From: Poecilobothrus nobilitatus
Lineage: Eukaryota; Arthropoda; Insecta; Diptera; Dolichopodidae
Direction of reading: 5' to 3'
DNA: 64,000 nt
Assembly (NCBI GenBank): GCA_947095535.1
Contig: OX352772.1
Location: 116,358,031-116,422,030, forward strand
Below, in pieces: positions 44,227 to 57,274 of this stretch (within the stretch, counting starts at the first letter, position 1; every line of letters begins with the position of its first letter). Position numbers and translations under genes: made by a program. The notes beneath the pieces were generated by a model, which had not been told where the DNA came from, searched no databases, and saw only the letters and a program-made list of their open reading frames with translations.

Positions 44227-46500
44227 AGGAAAGGCAAGCACATCTGGCCTCCAACTTCCAAAACACTGCATCTTCTTCGGACGAGGACGGTAGTGGCAAG
44301 AGAAACGCAAAACCTAATCACGCTAAGCCACGCCCTGAAAGTGCAAGGAGTAAAAAAGATTAAAAAGGCAAAAACACGCCCAAAAACCTGACCCCTAACG
44401 AAAGTTTAAACGACGTCGAAATGGCAGCCAAAAAACCAACACCATCACACAGAATCTCATATTTGAACCGGCATTATATCATAAAGCAAATCTTAATTGA
44501 CAGCACACCACAACCCACTACGCAACAGCATAAGAGCACTCCAACTACACACAACATCAATAGCACAAACTGCAAGTCATTCACACCACAAACTCATCCA
44601 TACGACAGTAGAAACACACAACAGCCCAGTGGAATATACAGGGTTACTGGACCAACTGACCCTAGTTGGAGTTACTGATAGATCAATACCGCCCACTAGT
44701 CATTGCACGCCAGAAAACAAACAACGGAAGAAAAGAATATCCAGAGTACTTCCGAAACTACTCTTGTATACTTCCCAGGTCAAGTAACAGAATATAAGGC
44801 GTAGGATTCCTCATAAAAGAAGGTATAAGGCACCAAATGGTCCATATGAACCCCCCACTGCAGCTGATAGCTTTAAAAACACGGCTCCCAGGAATCACCA
44901 TAGATACTACCATCATCAGCGCATACATGGACAACACATTACAACTGGATGCAAGGATCTGGCCAACATCCAAGTGCGCACACAGTTCTTGGTACTGGGC
45001 GATATGAACGCCTGCACATACCTGGGGAGACCACATCTGTAATGAAAAAGGCAACACCATAAACAACTGAGTTAGCAAGAGCAATGGGCTCCACGTTCTA
45101 AATGACGGCTCCCCGACTTTGCTCAATACCAAGGGTATCCACACCTGCCCGGACCTCAATATCCCACTCCGACATAATCAACCGCATCAGAGACGAGAGA
45201 GGTGGTAATATTAACCAAAACCATAAGAGAGGCTGCATCCTGGGTAATACCGCTCTTCACCCACACCAATAAGACACACAAACCGGCCTGCCTCAACAGA
45301 GAAATAAAGATCCTGCAAAGGTAGCAGAGAAACATATGGAGATGACACAAACACCTGCCCAACCAAAATCTGTTTATTTCGCTCAAAAGAAAAGCTGAGA
45401 AGAGAGATCAGAAAAGCTAAGAGAACCACGTGGAAAAAATTTGCGGGCAGCATTGATGGGCAACACCAAGAGCAAACCTGGGACAGGGCGAGAAAGATCC
45501 TCAATAAAAACTCCCAAAGGTATCATCGTATTAAATATAGAATGTAATCTAAACAATTCACCATATGAAGTAGACAACGGCCAGAGAATGCGAAGCATAC
45601 ACCCATGTTCCGGTCCCAAGACTAGAAACAACAAATAACCTTACGCCTACGTTAACTTCCCACTGGACCTCAACATCCCATTGAAGGAGCTCACGGACAC
45701 ACTTAACTTCTCAAAGGTACCTCGCCGGGGTTCGACAAAATCACATATAAAATGATCAAAAAGGCAGGACCGTCCTCCAGGAAAATACTCCCTGCGCAAC
45801 AATATATTACAAAGCTTCACGTTCTCCCACGCCTGGAAGTTATCAAAGCTGATACCAACAAGGAAAAAAATAAAGGACCCTACCCAAGTTAGATCCTACA
45901 GGTACATCTCCCTCCTATCCACCTTCAACAAACTGCTGGAAAAAATCATCGAAAACAGGCTAAAATGGTTGATAAACCGGAAACTAAACACAAACATTCA
46001 AAGTTTCAGAGAAAAATGCGGCACTCAAACATTACTACAAGACGTCGACAAATACCTGGGCAACGCACTAACGCATCGGTCACACGCTGCCAGGGTATTC
46101 TGCGACCTCGAAAAGGCCTTCGATAGAGTTATGATTAATACATTGGAACAGCAACTCACAAATGGGGCACCCCCACTTGAATGGTCACGCTAATTAACAA
46201 CTGTCTAAAAGGGTCACGCATAGTCGAAGAAGTGCAAGGATACACAAGCACCACTCGAAATCTCAGCTGCGGAATCCCACAGGGCTCCCCTCTGTCGGTC
46301 CAGCTATTTAACATACATGCAAACATACTGGCCGAAGAACTCGCTACAGTCCCGAGGCTAAAAACCTGCATATATGCAGACAATATCATTTTACTGCATT
46401 TACTCAGGGACAATATGCGACCACAGAAGTGATACTAAACACAGCACTAGAAAAAACCAGCATATAACAGCTTTAAAAATATACATGGAAAGTGCAGATC
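44227..46500 (+). pseudogene. I-clade retrotransposon ORF2 remains (EN and RT), broken
   Basis: An endonuclease piece near 44790-45180 includes FLVLGDMNAC. RT pieces are RYISLLSTFNKLLEKIIENR near 45900-45960, ARVFCDLEKAFDRV (motif A) near 46090-46130, CGIPQGSPLSVQLFNI near 46268-46315, and motif C as YADN at about 46374-46385, where the second aspartate is lost. Frame changes are frequent. The coding signal stops near 46500 and no RNase H domain is found, so the element is 3'-truncated or decayed. It is followed by A-rich DNA. Confidence 0.75.
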
Positions 46501-48608
46501 CAATTTATATGCAGAATTTTAATAATTTAATAAGGATAAATAATAAAATAAAAAACTAAAAATACATATATAAATGATAACAGTAAGCATATACTACACC
46601 CATCATGCGCGAGACGTTCAAAAAAAAAATAATAATTAAAATAATCTGTCCACCCGCTGACACGCAAAGTATTTATCGTGGCAGAAACTATAAAAAAGAA
46701 GAATTCATATAATTTATTCAATATAAATTGAATTTTCAAATCACTCACCTAAACGAGCTATTGATTCATATTGATTGATTTGAACATTGATTTTTTGAAC
46801 CTTTAGCACCACAAAAGGTAATAGGAAAAAAAAATATTACGCCAGTGCCAAAAGAACACGTTGTAGAATAAACAAGAAGAGCACCCTAGTGGAAAAAAGA
46901 GAACATGCAAAGATATTAAAGAAAAAAATGTAATGTATATATATCAAAAATGAATAAAATATAAACAATAAAAATAATATAAAATAAAAACAAAAATAAA
47001 AACTACACACAACAAACAAAATTCAAAGCAAACAAAGGCAAACAAAAGCAGCAACGACATACAAATTATGCAACACCTCTTGTGGTGAAAAAAAAAAAAC
47101 AGTTCAACAACACATGACAATAAAAGTAAACTAACACATCACCAGCCAAATTGCAAACCAATATACTTCAAATAGAGAAAGGCAGAGTATAACACTTTAA
47201 AGAAAAAATATAACAGCATAACAGAATAAAAAAGAAAATAATACAAAAATGACAAAATATATGTTAGATGCATGGTATAAAACAGCTAAAAAAAAAAAAA
47301 TTTTTTCAACAACATAAAATTACTAGGTTTAAGAAATGAAATAATAAAAAAAAAAATAAAACAAAACTCGAAAAAGGGTGAAATAGCTAAGAAACATAAA
47401 TAGTGGAATTGACCAAATTTATAAAAAAAAGATAAAAAAATAGAATAACAAATGCATTATAAATTTAAGGAAAAACTCGAAAAAGTAATTAGTTAATCAA
47501 TTTTTAAATATTATAAATAATATAAAGGCTCTTTTAAAAAAAAAACTCAAATTGAAAAAAAAAAAAAAATATAAAAAATAAAATAAGAAATTATTTATAA
47601 ATTTAATTTTAAAAGTAAATAAAATTAGCTTTTAATAATTAATACTACAAAATTAATAAACATTTAAGTATAATATATATATGTCATTTATGTAATTTAT
47701 GATAATTAAAGTTTCACGTTTAAGCACAAATTACTTTAACGATATGTACTTCGTGTCAAAAAATTTTTTTTTATCGATAGTATCCATAGACATATAAATA
47801 TGTCATAAAAACTAACAATAATATTTACATACTACCCTTGTTATTGTGTTAATAAATCTTATATTGCATTCAAATTCATATAATCGACAGCTACAGACAA
47901 ATATAATTTATCGAAAAACGACCATTGTGATTCGTACCTATAACAATGGATATATTGTTCATTTTGAGACATTCATACATACTTATTAAAGATTTAAGTA
48001 TGAAAAATCAAATATTAAACAAAATTTTAGCATAACCAGCCCTTCATCCTTTTTACGGGTTTGTTTATTTATAGTTTTTTATTTGATTTTGTGGCTCCTT
48101 TAGACCTTTAGACAAATCCGGAAAAAATAACATACATACATACATAAGTTATTATTTTGCACCCACAAAACCAAATAAAAGGGTACTAAAACGAAATGTA
48201 ATTTTTTAAAAAATGTTGCTGTTAAAATTTTCAAATCAATAGTACCTATGTTACCTACCTATTTGTTTTGTTTTTCACATTTTTGTTTAGTAAAATCTGT
48301 AAAATTCTGTAAAATGATAACAAATTATTTTTTATAAAACAATGTGACCAAACAGCTAAAGCTAGCGTCTTTAATAACCTAATTGTAATACTTGAAAATT
48401 ATTTTTTGGAAAAAAAAAATTTTTTTTGTGAATTAAATATAGAAAAAAAAAATTTAAAACTTAAAAGCATTCATATTGAAAAGCATTTATTCATATTTAT
48501 CTGTAATTTATTAATTAGAATTTACTATTATTGTTAATATGCCCCATCAGAAATTGCACTCTTAACTAATTCCTTATATGACTTGCAAATTGAAAAATGT
48601 ACATAATA
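46501..48608. other. A-rich, AT-rich stretch without genes
   Basis: Many A-tracts between 46620 and 47600 and an ACATACATACATACATA run near 48131-48147. No ORF or repeat with support. Confidence 0.5.
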
Positions 48609-48816
48609 CAGTCGAAAACGGATAACTGCAAAATGAATAATTGCAAAAATCGCCTAAGTGCAACCTATTTTTAATCCCCGTGCCATTTTTAATAATCTCC
48701 AAACAAATTTGTTTGGATAACTGCAAAACTTATAAGTGCAAATTTCTAATAACTGCACAGAATTTTCAAACCTAGAATTGAAGTTTTCATTGATTTACTA
48801 ACGGATAAGTGCATAT
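48609..48816 (+). mobile_element. pogo-like DNA transposon terminal region
   Basis: It begins CAGTCGAAAACGGATAACTG directly after a TA dinucleotide (48607-48608), as expected for a Tc1/mariner-pogo end. Seven copies of a TAAnTGCA motif follow in the same orientation (TAACTGCA, TAATTGCA, TAAGTGCA and so on), like the repeated TGCA words in Drosophila pogo termini. No transposase ORF and no opposite terminus was found within the next kilobases, so only one end is supported. Confidence 0.55.
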
Positions 48817-50700
48817 CTTGAAATTATTATTCAAGTACTGTTTTTCCTAAATGGAGAAAGTTTCATCACGAAAGTTTTTCAGAAAGAAAAAGTTGAAGTC
48901 AATTAAACATTGAATTAACAAAAAAATAGTTGTTTACTTATTTTTGAAGCTTGCAACCACCGCCAAACCACACTGGTCAGCAGTACATGACATCACGTCG
49001 ACTGCTCAGTTTTACACGAGTATTTATCAGATTCTACACTTGTCAATGAGTGTGTGCAATTATCTTCATTAGAGTATTGAACATTGTTAGAGATACTAGA
49101 GAATGTTTACTGTTTAGTCGGATGTGTTAAAAGCGTAAACTTTTCTTCTTTTTTATATATTAATATAAATATTTGTCCATAAAAATGGTGTGTAACAAAG
49201 GCATTCAATTTAAAGTGTTGTGTTGGATGTGTTCTATTATAGAAAAAAAAAAAAATATACACAGCTATAATGTATACAGATAGATATAATTTTTAATTGG
49301 ATATATTTTTATTTTTTAAAACTATGATACATTACAAAAGGGTAAAGGGAAAGAAAAAAATAATAAAAAAACAAAAAAAATATTTTTTCATTCATTAATT
49401 TCTTCGAATTGATTTTTTTTTTAAATTATTTTATTTGACATACATACATACCCATATATGCATATATACAAATATTGTATTAAAAATAATTTAATTGAAC
49501 TTTTAAAATTAAAACTAGATAAATATATAGGTAATAAAATACTTTGTTATTATAAATTTGCTCATTATTACCAATAATGGTTTTACCAAAAAAGGGGATT
49601 TTAAAGATTTAAAAGACAAAAATAGAAAACAACAAAATCAAAAATGAAATATAAAACAATTTTTATTTCCAAATATTATTCTTTTTAATTTTTACTTTTT
49701 CCTAATTAATCTTCTATTAATTACTTGTAAGGAATTTATTATATATGGAATGTATGTAAAGTATTATTTTCATTCCCTGGTATAATATATACATACTTAT
49801 ATTATTATTATCACGTTACCCAATACTCCCCATATTCAAAGAAAAAAATATTCAGTGTACTCACTGTATAAATCAAATGAAGCAAATGGTTTTGTTTTGA
49901 ATACAGTTTGCTAATGAGTACACTATATTCTATGTTTTGATTTTATTTCTCTTGAACAAATAGAGTACTCAAAATTTTCTCTCGCATATTTACTCAATTT
50001 GAAAACTTCAAAACGAGTATACACAACATTTGTTTAAATAGGAATGTTTTGAAAGAGATTTCAAATGCATTTATGCACATGTTTAATACATACTCATTAT
50101 TCTATTCTTTGAAATTCGTACTAATTTGTACCAAAATTTTTTATATAAAAAAAAAATTAGCTTAACTTAATATCTAATCAATCTTAAAATTACGTTCAAT
50201 ATGTATTGTATACATATGTACGTCAAGTTATAAACAAAAATATTTATTTATTTATTTATTTATTCTTAATTACAATTAAAATTATAATTAACAAAAAATT
50301 TTTTCTAAGCACTAGCTACTCAGGCTATCGGCTTATTCTTTAAAAATAGGTTCTTCACAATATACCTACTATTATTTATTTTTTTTATTTGGTTGAAACT
50401 TAATCTTTTATTTCGTTTATTATAAATTACATTGAAATAATTTTTTATATTAGGATAATTGAAAATACTAATTCTTACAGGTTTTACTTCAATATATACT
50501 TTTTTAGGCCATTAATGTATTAAAATTTTATGATTTAATAATTTACAAATTTAGAAAAGCAATTATTGTTACAATTGGACTACAAATATGCAAAATAATG
50601 AATACAATTATTATATTCATTATAATTATGTAATAATTAATATACATAATGTACCAATCATTACATTTATTACATATTATACTTTATTCACTTACATATG
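48817..50700. other. AT-rich sequence, nothing recognised
   Basis: No ORF or RNA gene is supported. There is a TTTA tetranucleotide run at about 50244-50266. A short stretch near 50090-50130 (ATACTCATTATTCTATTCTT) resembles the tandem unit at 59.3-60.7 kb. Confidence 0.4.
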
Positions 50701-51164
50701 TACCTGTTTATTTTATACATAAACATAGTAATAAAGATTTTTATCATTATTTTGGTTATTATTCATTAATATTTAGGTATTTAAATGTGTTTACAGATTT
50801 TTAATTTATTTAATTCATTTAAAGTAATTCTATACATTAGAATAGTTGAAAAACAATTATAATATTTTAACACATTATATTCTTTTTTTTTTTGCCTTTA
50901 ATGTTTTTATATTAGTTTACATATTTTAGAAAGAAAAAAAAATTATCGGTACAAAAGTTATTACAAATATACATATGTACATATTATGTACACATGCACA
51001 TATTAATTTCTACACATACTTATTATATTTATTATGTTATAATTTATATACATAGATAAATAATGTTGTTATTTTATACATAAACCTTGAAAAATAAAAA
51101 ATATAACTGTTAATTCATTATTTTAAAAAAAAATTTTTGATTTTGTTGTTGTTCATTAATATAT
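50701..51164 (-). other. Probable 3' UTR of the I-clade element, with internal duplication
   Basis: Lies downstream of the ORF2 stop on the minus strand. A segment near 50755-50812 (ATTCATTAATATTTAGGTAT, TTTAAATGTGTTTACAGATT) recurs near 51146-51195, so the ORF2 end and UTR were partly duplicated. The exact element end is not visible. Confidence 0.4.
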
Positions 51165-54100
51165 TTAAATGTGTTTAATGATTTTTAATTTATTTAGAAA
51201 AGTGAATATTGCTTTTATGTTATTATCAGTGGCGTGCATTAAAATTTCAGAAGGGTTTTTGTTTTGAAAAATTTCTGCCTTAATTTGGTTTATAGCTGTA
51301 CATTGATGAAGGATGTGGGTTAAGGTTAATGGGAAGTTATTACAAAATTGACAAACTGGCTGTTGTTCGCCTTTTAAGATGTATGAATGAGATATATGTG
51401 TGTGTTCCAGACGTAATCTAATGAAACATTTATTCATCAAAGTTGAAGTTGAGGTGGGTAAATTTATTGGAACTCTAGCTGGGTTGACTTTTTTATATTG
51501 GTGGTTATAATTTTGCCATTGTGCTTCAATATGTTGAAGGGCGGCATCAGCTGCATGTTTGGCTATTGATTTTTTACTTGATAACGCAAAAATGTGCAGA
51601 GGAGAATTTATAGCAGCTTTAGCTGCATTATCAGCTAATTCGTTACCATTTATACCAACGTGTGAGGGTACCCACATTAATAGAACTTTTTTACTCATTT
51701 CTATTATTAATTGCTGTATTGTGTTTATTGGTTTAGAATTTTTCCCAATGTTTTGGATGGCATCAAAAGCTGATCTGCTATCGGTGCAAATTACTTTTTT
51801 TCCTTTTGTTTGTTTTATTATTAGTAAACATGACAAAATTGCTTGGGTTTCAGCTTCGAATATTGTTGCATAAGAAGGTAGAAGACCATTTGATAATACT
51901 TTGCCGGATTCTTCCACTACTGCATATGCAGTACTGTGAGTGTTTTTGGACCCATCGGTGAATAAAAGTTCCCATTTGTTTTGTTTTAGCTTTACGGTTA
52001 TTTCTATAAATAATTGTTTGTATTGGTTGTAAGTGGTGTTATCTTTCTGTAGAAGAGTTAGATCGTTAATAAATGCATTTTTGTTCAGAAACCATGGTGG
52101 GTATTTTAGCTTTGGAGTTTTAGCAGATGACAGATCAATACTAAGTTGTGTTTTGAGGTTTAATATTTCACTTACTCCCGATTTCATTTTAATAGGTTTT
52201 GTTCTGGCTTTTAGTAATTGAACTTCTTTATGTAATAGGTCATTTTTATTTGTGAATAATTTGGGAAAATATTTACTCCTGAGAAACAATGTTCTATTTT
52301 CTATTGTGGGAAAACCTGATTCAGCTAATATGTTTCTGACCGGGGTAGTTGTGAATGCTCTTAGACTTCTTCTTATAGCAGCATTATATGGTGTATTTAT
52401 TTGTTTTAAGTGTGTTGTAGCACTTTTTCCATAGATATGTAGCCCATAGTCAATTTTGGAAAGTATTATTAGTTTAGTTATATTTAGTAAAGTGTTAGTA
52501 TGTACATTACTGTTCTTAGAAGATAGATATTTGATTATATTAAGCCTATTAGTGACATTATTTCTAATATAATTGCAATGTTCTTTAAAAGTATTTTTTT
52601 TATCAAAAATTAAACCTAAAATTTTTAAATTATTTACATCATTGATTTTTATGTTTTTAAAATTTATTTCTGGGCATTTACATTTAGTTTTTCTACATAC
52701 ATGCATATGTTTACATTTATCGGTTGAAATTATCGCCCCTGATTGTTTTTACCAGTTTTCGATTGTATTCAATGCATCAGCAAACTGTTTTTCGATTAAA
52801 TTTGAATTTTTTTCTTTTGAAAGAATATACAAATCATCTGCGTAAAGACAGTGTTGTAAATTATTTTGATTTGTTAACAATTTACTGATATCATTGAACG
52901 CAATCAAAAATAGAGTTACCGACAGCGGAGACCCTTGTGGGACACCGTTGAAGAGTGAAAACATTGGTGATACAATGTTGTTCACCCTGCAACGTATTCT
53001 TCTGTTGTTTAAGAAAGCCTTTACGAAATTAAACATTTTTGGACCCACTTTCCATTCTTGTAATTTATTTAAAATAATATTTGGATTTATCTTTTCAAAG
53101 GCTTTTACAAAGTCTACAGACAATATTGAAGTATGGTTTTTTGTCGATAAGTTTTTAGAAATTATGTGATCTATATATAGTAGTGCGTCTGTTGTGCTGG
53201 AATTTGTTTTAAAGCCAATTTGATTTGGGGAGAGGAAATCATTATATGAAAGATACCATATTAAACGCTTGGAAATAATTTTTTCTAAGATTTTGCCTAT
53301 ACATGGTAGTAGAGAGATCGGCCTATAGCTTGAAATATTGTTAATGTCTTTGTTTGGTTTTTTTATAGGTATGACAATGGCTATTTTGTACATTTGGGGG
53401 ATTATGCCGGTATTATAAATAATATTATATAGATCAAGAATTCTAAATTTAAACTGTTAAGGACATTTTCTCAACATTTCATATGTTATTTTGTCTTGTC
53501 CTGGCGTAATACCTTTTGCAGATTTTAAACTGCTTTCAATTTCGTTCAAATTTATTTTAAGATCTAGGTAATTGTTTTTTTTTGTAAGAGAGTTCATTGT
53601 GGTAGTTGGGTTCGGTTGTTGAAGCGGATACGGTATTGATTTTGGAACATTCTGAATAGTATTCAGCAAAACTTGAAGATATTACTACTGGATCTTCTAT
53701 TATGTTTGAATCTATATTTAATGATTTTATCTGAAAGGGGGTATATGGGCCTGTTAGAAGTGTAATTTTTTTCCATAAAGTATTTACTGGTGTATTGGGG
53801 TTTAAAGTTTTTGTAAATTCTTGAAATTTTTGTTTTTTTGCATTTTTTTTCTCCTTGTTGAATATTGCATTTTTTTTCCGATATGTTATTAGGTTTTCTA
53901 TTGTCTTGTTCTTGCGGTAATTTCTCCAAGCTATTTGTTTTTGTTCTCTCAAAGATTTTAATTGATTTGTCCACCAAGGAACGTTGCGGGAAGTAAATTT
54001 TGGAGTGGAAACAGGTATAGAAATATTAGCTGAGCTACGAATAATTTTCTGGATAATGGCTGCTTCTTTATTAACATTGTCGGAAGAAGGAAGTTTTGCA

Positions 54101-54849
54101 TTTAATTCTACAATTTTATTTTGGTACTTTGCCCAATCGGCTCGATTGCAGTTGAATTTGGCGATTTTGGAAAGTTTAACATTGGATGGTTCTGAAATTT
54201 TGACAGATATTGTTATTGGATAGTGGTCACTATTATGTAAGTCTTCAGAAATATACCATGAGATATATGGTAGAAGTTGTGGACTGCAAAAAGTTAAATC
54301 TATATTTGTGAAAGTACCATGTGTGGAAAAATGTGTCGGAGAGCTATTATTTAGAATTGTTATATCGGAGTTGTAAAACAAATCTTCTATAACTTTGCCT
54401 CTGGAATTTGAATTGGAAGAGCCCCAAAGTGAACTCCACCCATTAAAATCTCCTGCCAGAATGATTAGAGTTTTGATGTTCAATATGATAGAGCAGAGAT
54501 CTTGACAAGTAATTATTTGTTCTGGTGGGATGTAAATTGAAATAATTGTAATTGGAACTTTAAGGTCGATTTCTATTGCTACTATTGATAAGTTAGAGAT
54601 TAGTTGAATATTTTTATGAGGGATACTTTTGTGTATTAAAATGCCAGCTCCTTGCTTTGCAGTTATATTGTTTTGGAAATTATGAAAATAACCAGAATAT
54701 TGTTTAGGCGTGAGGGGGGAATTATTATATTTTAGATGAGTTTCCTGTAGACAAATAACTTGCGGGTGTTGTGATTTAATTAACAATTCTAATTCTTCAT
54801 AGTTGTTACGATAACCTTTGATATTCCATTGCAGAATGTTAAGGATCAT
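51165..54849 (-). pseudogene. I-clade retrotransposon ORF2 (EN-RT-RNase H), nearly complete
   Basis: Endonuclease at 53557-54849, with LQWNIKGYRNN, CLQETHLK, LAGDFNGWSSLWG and NSDHYPI. RT at 52749-53669, with KGITPGQDKITYEML, YRPISLLPCIGKILEKIIS, motif A VDFVKAFEKI (AFE where AFD is usual), NGVPQGSPLSVTLFLIAFND and motif C LYADDLYIL. The RNase H-containing C-terminus is at 51165-52706 (513 residues), with ELLFTDGS, the E of EAETQA, TDSRSAFDAI and WVPSHVGINGNELAD, so all four metal-binding residues are present, then a Cys/His motif (CQFCNNFPLTLTHILHQC). Lesions: a frameshift at about 53560-53670 and in-frame stops at about 53457 and 52749. The last three segments share one frame. Confidence 0.9.
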
Positions 54850-55188
54850 GGATAAGTTCTAGTTATTAAAATTTTAAGATTAGAAGTTATAATCACGTAC
54901 CTGTAAATTTATATTATTAGATAGTTCTGTTTTTCTTAACATTAGTATAAAGTTTATACAAATGCAGGATCATTATTACGTTTTATGATTCCATTGAAAA
55001 ATCACTATCTGAAATATTTTGGTCTTCTGTAAGCATGGTCTTATTAGTAGCTTGTGTAGACGTTAAGTCATTAGAAGATTGTGTTGAAAGCAAATCGAGA
55101 GTAGAATTTAAATTTTCGTTGTTGTGTGAAGTTTGATATGATCGGCAATCGATTATTTTAGATATTGACTGATTTTCTGCAGTCTAAT

Positions 55189-56320
55189 TTAGATTTGTTT
55201 TTTCTTTTTTACATTGTTATTTGTTATGTTCTTGGTATTTTGAGTGTTGCTGTTTACTGGAGTAATATTATTACTGGATTTAGTATTTTGAGAAGTTGTG
55301 TTTTTGATTTGTGTATTATTTATAGAGGTAGTGTTGTTTGAGTTTATTGTGGTTTTCTTTAAGGGCTGGGTTATTATCGATTTTGGCGAGGTGCTAAAAG
55401 ATTGTGATAATAGGGTTGTAGCTAAATTTAATGGGTGTTGTTGTTTATACAACTTCCTGGCTTCATTCATTGTGCATTTATTTTGTGTTTTTATTTTCAA
55501 AACTTCTTTCTGTTGAAGATATTTTGGACAAGTTTTCGAGGAAGCTGGGTGTTCCCCAAGACAATTTGCGCACAGAGAACGTGTACAGTCCTTTGGGATA
55601 TGTGGTGGGAGGTTGCAGATGTCGCATGAAGCGTTACTTCTGCAATGTTTTGCTGTGTGTCCTAAAAGCTGACAATTCTTACAGCGCATAGGATTAGGAT
55701 AATAATCATAAACTTTAAGAGAATACCACGCAACATTAATTTTCTGTGGAACTTTGTATAGGTCGAAAGTTAAAAGTATTAATCCTGTTGGGATAGCTTT
55801 ACCGTCCATGATTCTTTTAAATTTGTAAACATCAACAACTCCTTGGCTTTTTAATTCATCTAGAATTTCTGCTTCTGTTGTTTGAATCAGATTATTGTCG
55901 CGTATTTGTGCCCTTGCAGCTGTTTAGATTGCTATGATAATTGATAGTGACACGGCAGAGGCCGCCGAAATTTTTTACATTAATGAACTTATCCGCAATC
56001 TTTTGGTTCTTGGTTAAGACCAATAAGGAACCATCACGAAGGATGTTTATTTTTTCAACTTCCTTACTAATACCGTCTATTGCCTTTTTTTTTGCAAAGA
56101 CACTGAACGCAGACAATGGTTTATTTGGATCGGAAGATTGTATAGTAATGAATTTTGGGATATACTGTGTTCCGCGAGAAGCATCTACCAAACTTGGAAA
56201 AGCTTCGGTTAAGCCTATTTTTTTACGTTTTGATTTTGGGCTGTTTCGTCTTTCAGCTTCGTCTAAAGCAGCTAAAAGACTAAACTGATTTCCCAGTGGA
56301 GCAGGATTGCCCACCGGCAT
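55189..56320 (-). pseudogene. I-clade retrotransposon ORF1 (Gag-like, three zinc knuckles), one frameshift
   Basis: N-terminal segment at 55892-56320, starting MPVGNPAPLGNQFSLLAALD. C-terminal segment read up to 55189. The two are in different frames, and the break lies near 55915. The C-terminal half has three Cys/His motifs in order: CKNCQLLGHTAKHC, CDICNLPPHIPKDC (both CX2CX4HX4C) and CANCLGEHPASSKTC (CX2CX3HX6C), the arrangement of I-factor-type ORF1 nucleic-acid-binding proteins. It ends in a long Asn/Thr-rich tail. ORF1 is separated from ORF2 (54849) by about 340 bp. Confidence 0.88.
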
Positions 56321-56500
56321 TCTTTTTATTTTTATAATTTTAATCTAATATAAATAATTTGTTTTGTGTTAGTAGTGAAAAGAAAATTAGTAGAGAAAAA
56401 TAGAAAAGGGTAGAGAAAAAAATACCTTACTTCTAGCTAATAAATTTTTGTTTTTTTTTTTTTATATAAAAATTAAATTATTAAAAATACTTGGACGAAG

Positions 56501-57274
56501 TTCAATCTTTGCGTCTTAACACTTACAATATCAGACGATGACTGATAAACAAAAATAAAAACAATCACATAGTTCAAAATCACAGATTATTTATAGAAAT
56601 AAAAACAATATAAATTAAGCAACATAAAATAAAACATAATTCATTTTCTATTTTAATTAGATAATTTTTGTAATTTAATAATTAATAATTTTAAAAAAAT
56701 TGAAGCATTTAAAAAAAAATAATTTTTTTTTAAATTTGTAAATGTGGCTATCTTTCTAGAATTTGAGTATTACGCAATTTATTATTTTAATTTTTATAAA
56801 AATTTTCCAACAAAATATTAGAAAAAATATTAAATATTTTCGCAAAAATTTTAATTATAGGTTCATCATATTTACAAATCTTGTCAAAACGTAAATTGAA
56901 GTCGTCAGAAATTAGATTTTGATGAGTCAAACGACTTTAAATTAAACTTTGATAAGTCAGAAATTTGATAAAGATTACCTTTCTGGTTTGGTTTGTGATT
57001 TGAAGAAATTTGAGTTTATCAACTGAAATAATTTTATGCAGTATAGCATCCATACGGAAAAGTACATAATTTATTGAATTTGTGGCCAAAATTAAACTAC
57101 TACGTTGCAAGTGTAATTAAATTAATAATTTTCTGAATCGAAATCACCTTTTGATTCTAAAATTCTATTTTTACATTCCACACAATTTAATTTTTTTTTG
57201 ATATAGAGTGGCTTGCATAACCAGCAATATAGGGGTTCCCTTGTTGATTATATATTTTTTGAATATTAAATATT
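56501..57274. other. AT-rich spacer
   Basis: Nothing recognised. Confidence 0.4.

Larger units (their letters stand above)
51000..56500 (-). mobile_element. I-clade non-LTR retrotransposon, near full length
   Basis: ORF1 and ORF2 are both present in the correct order on the minus strand, with a few lesions in total (one frameshift in ORF1, one frameshift and two stops in ORF2). The 5' UTR probably extends right of 56320 and the 3' UTR left of 51165. No target duplication could be located. It is the best preserved transposable element in the window. Confidence 0.8.

Noticed and set aside
44421..45638. Minus- and plus-strand ORFs of 65-133 codons overlapping the G+C-richer element
   Set aside because: They are shadow frames of the decayed I-clade ORF2. 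Higher G+C makes stop codons rarer on both strands.
51559..56288. Plus-strand ORFs of 60-115 codons
   Set aside because: All are antisense shadows of the I-clade ORF1 and ORF2, which carry clear protein motifs on the minus strand.
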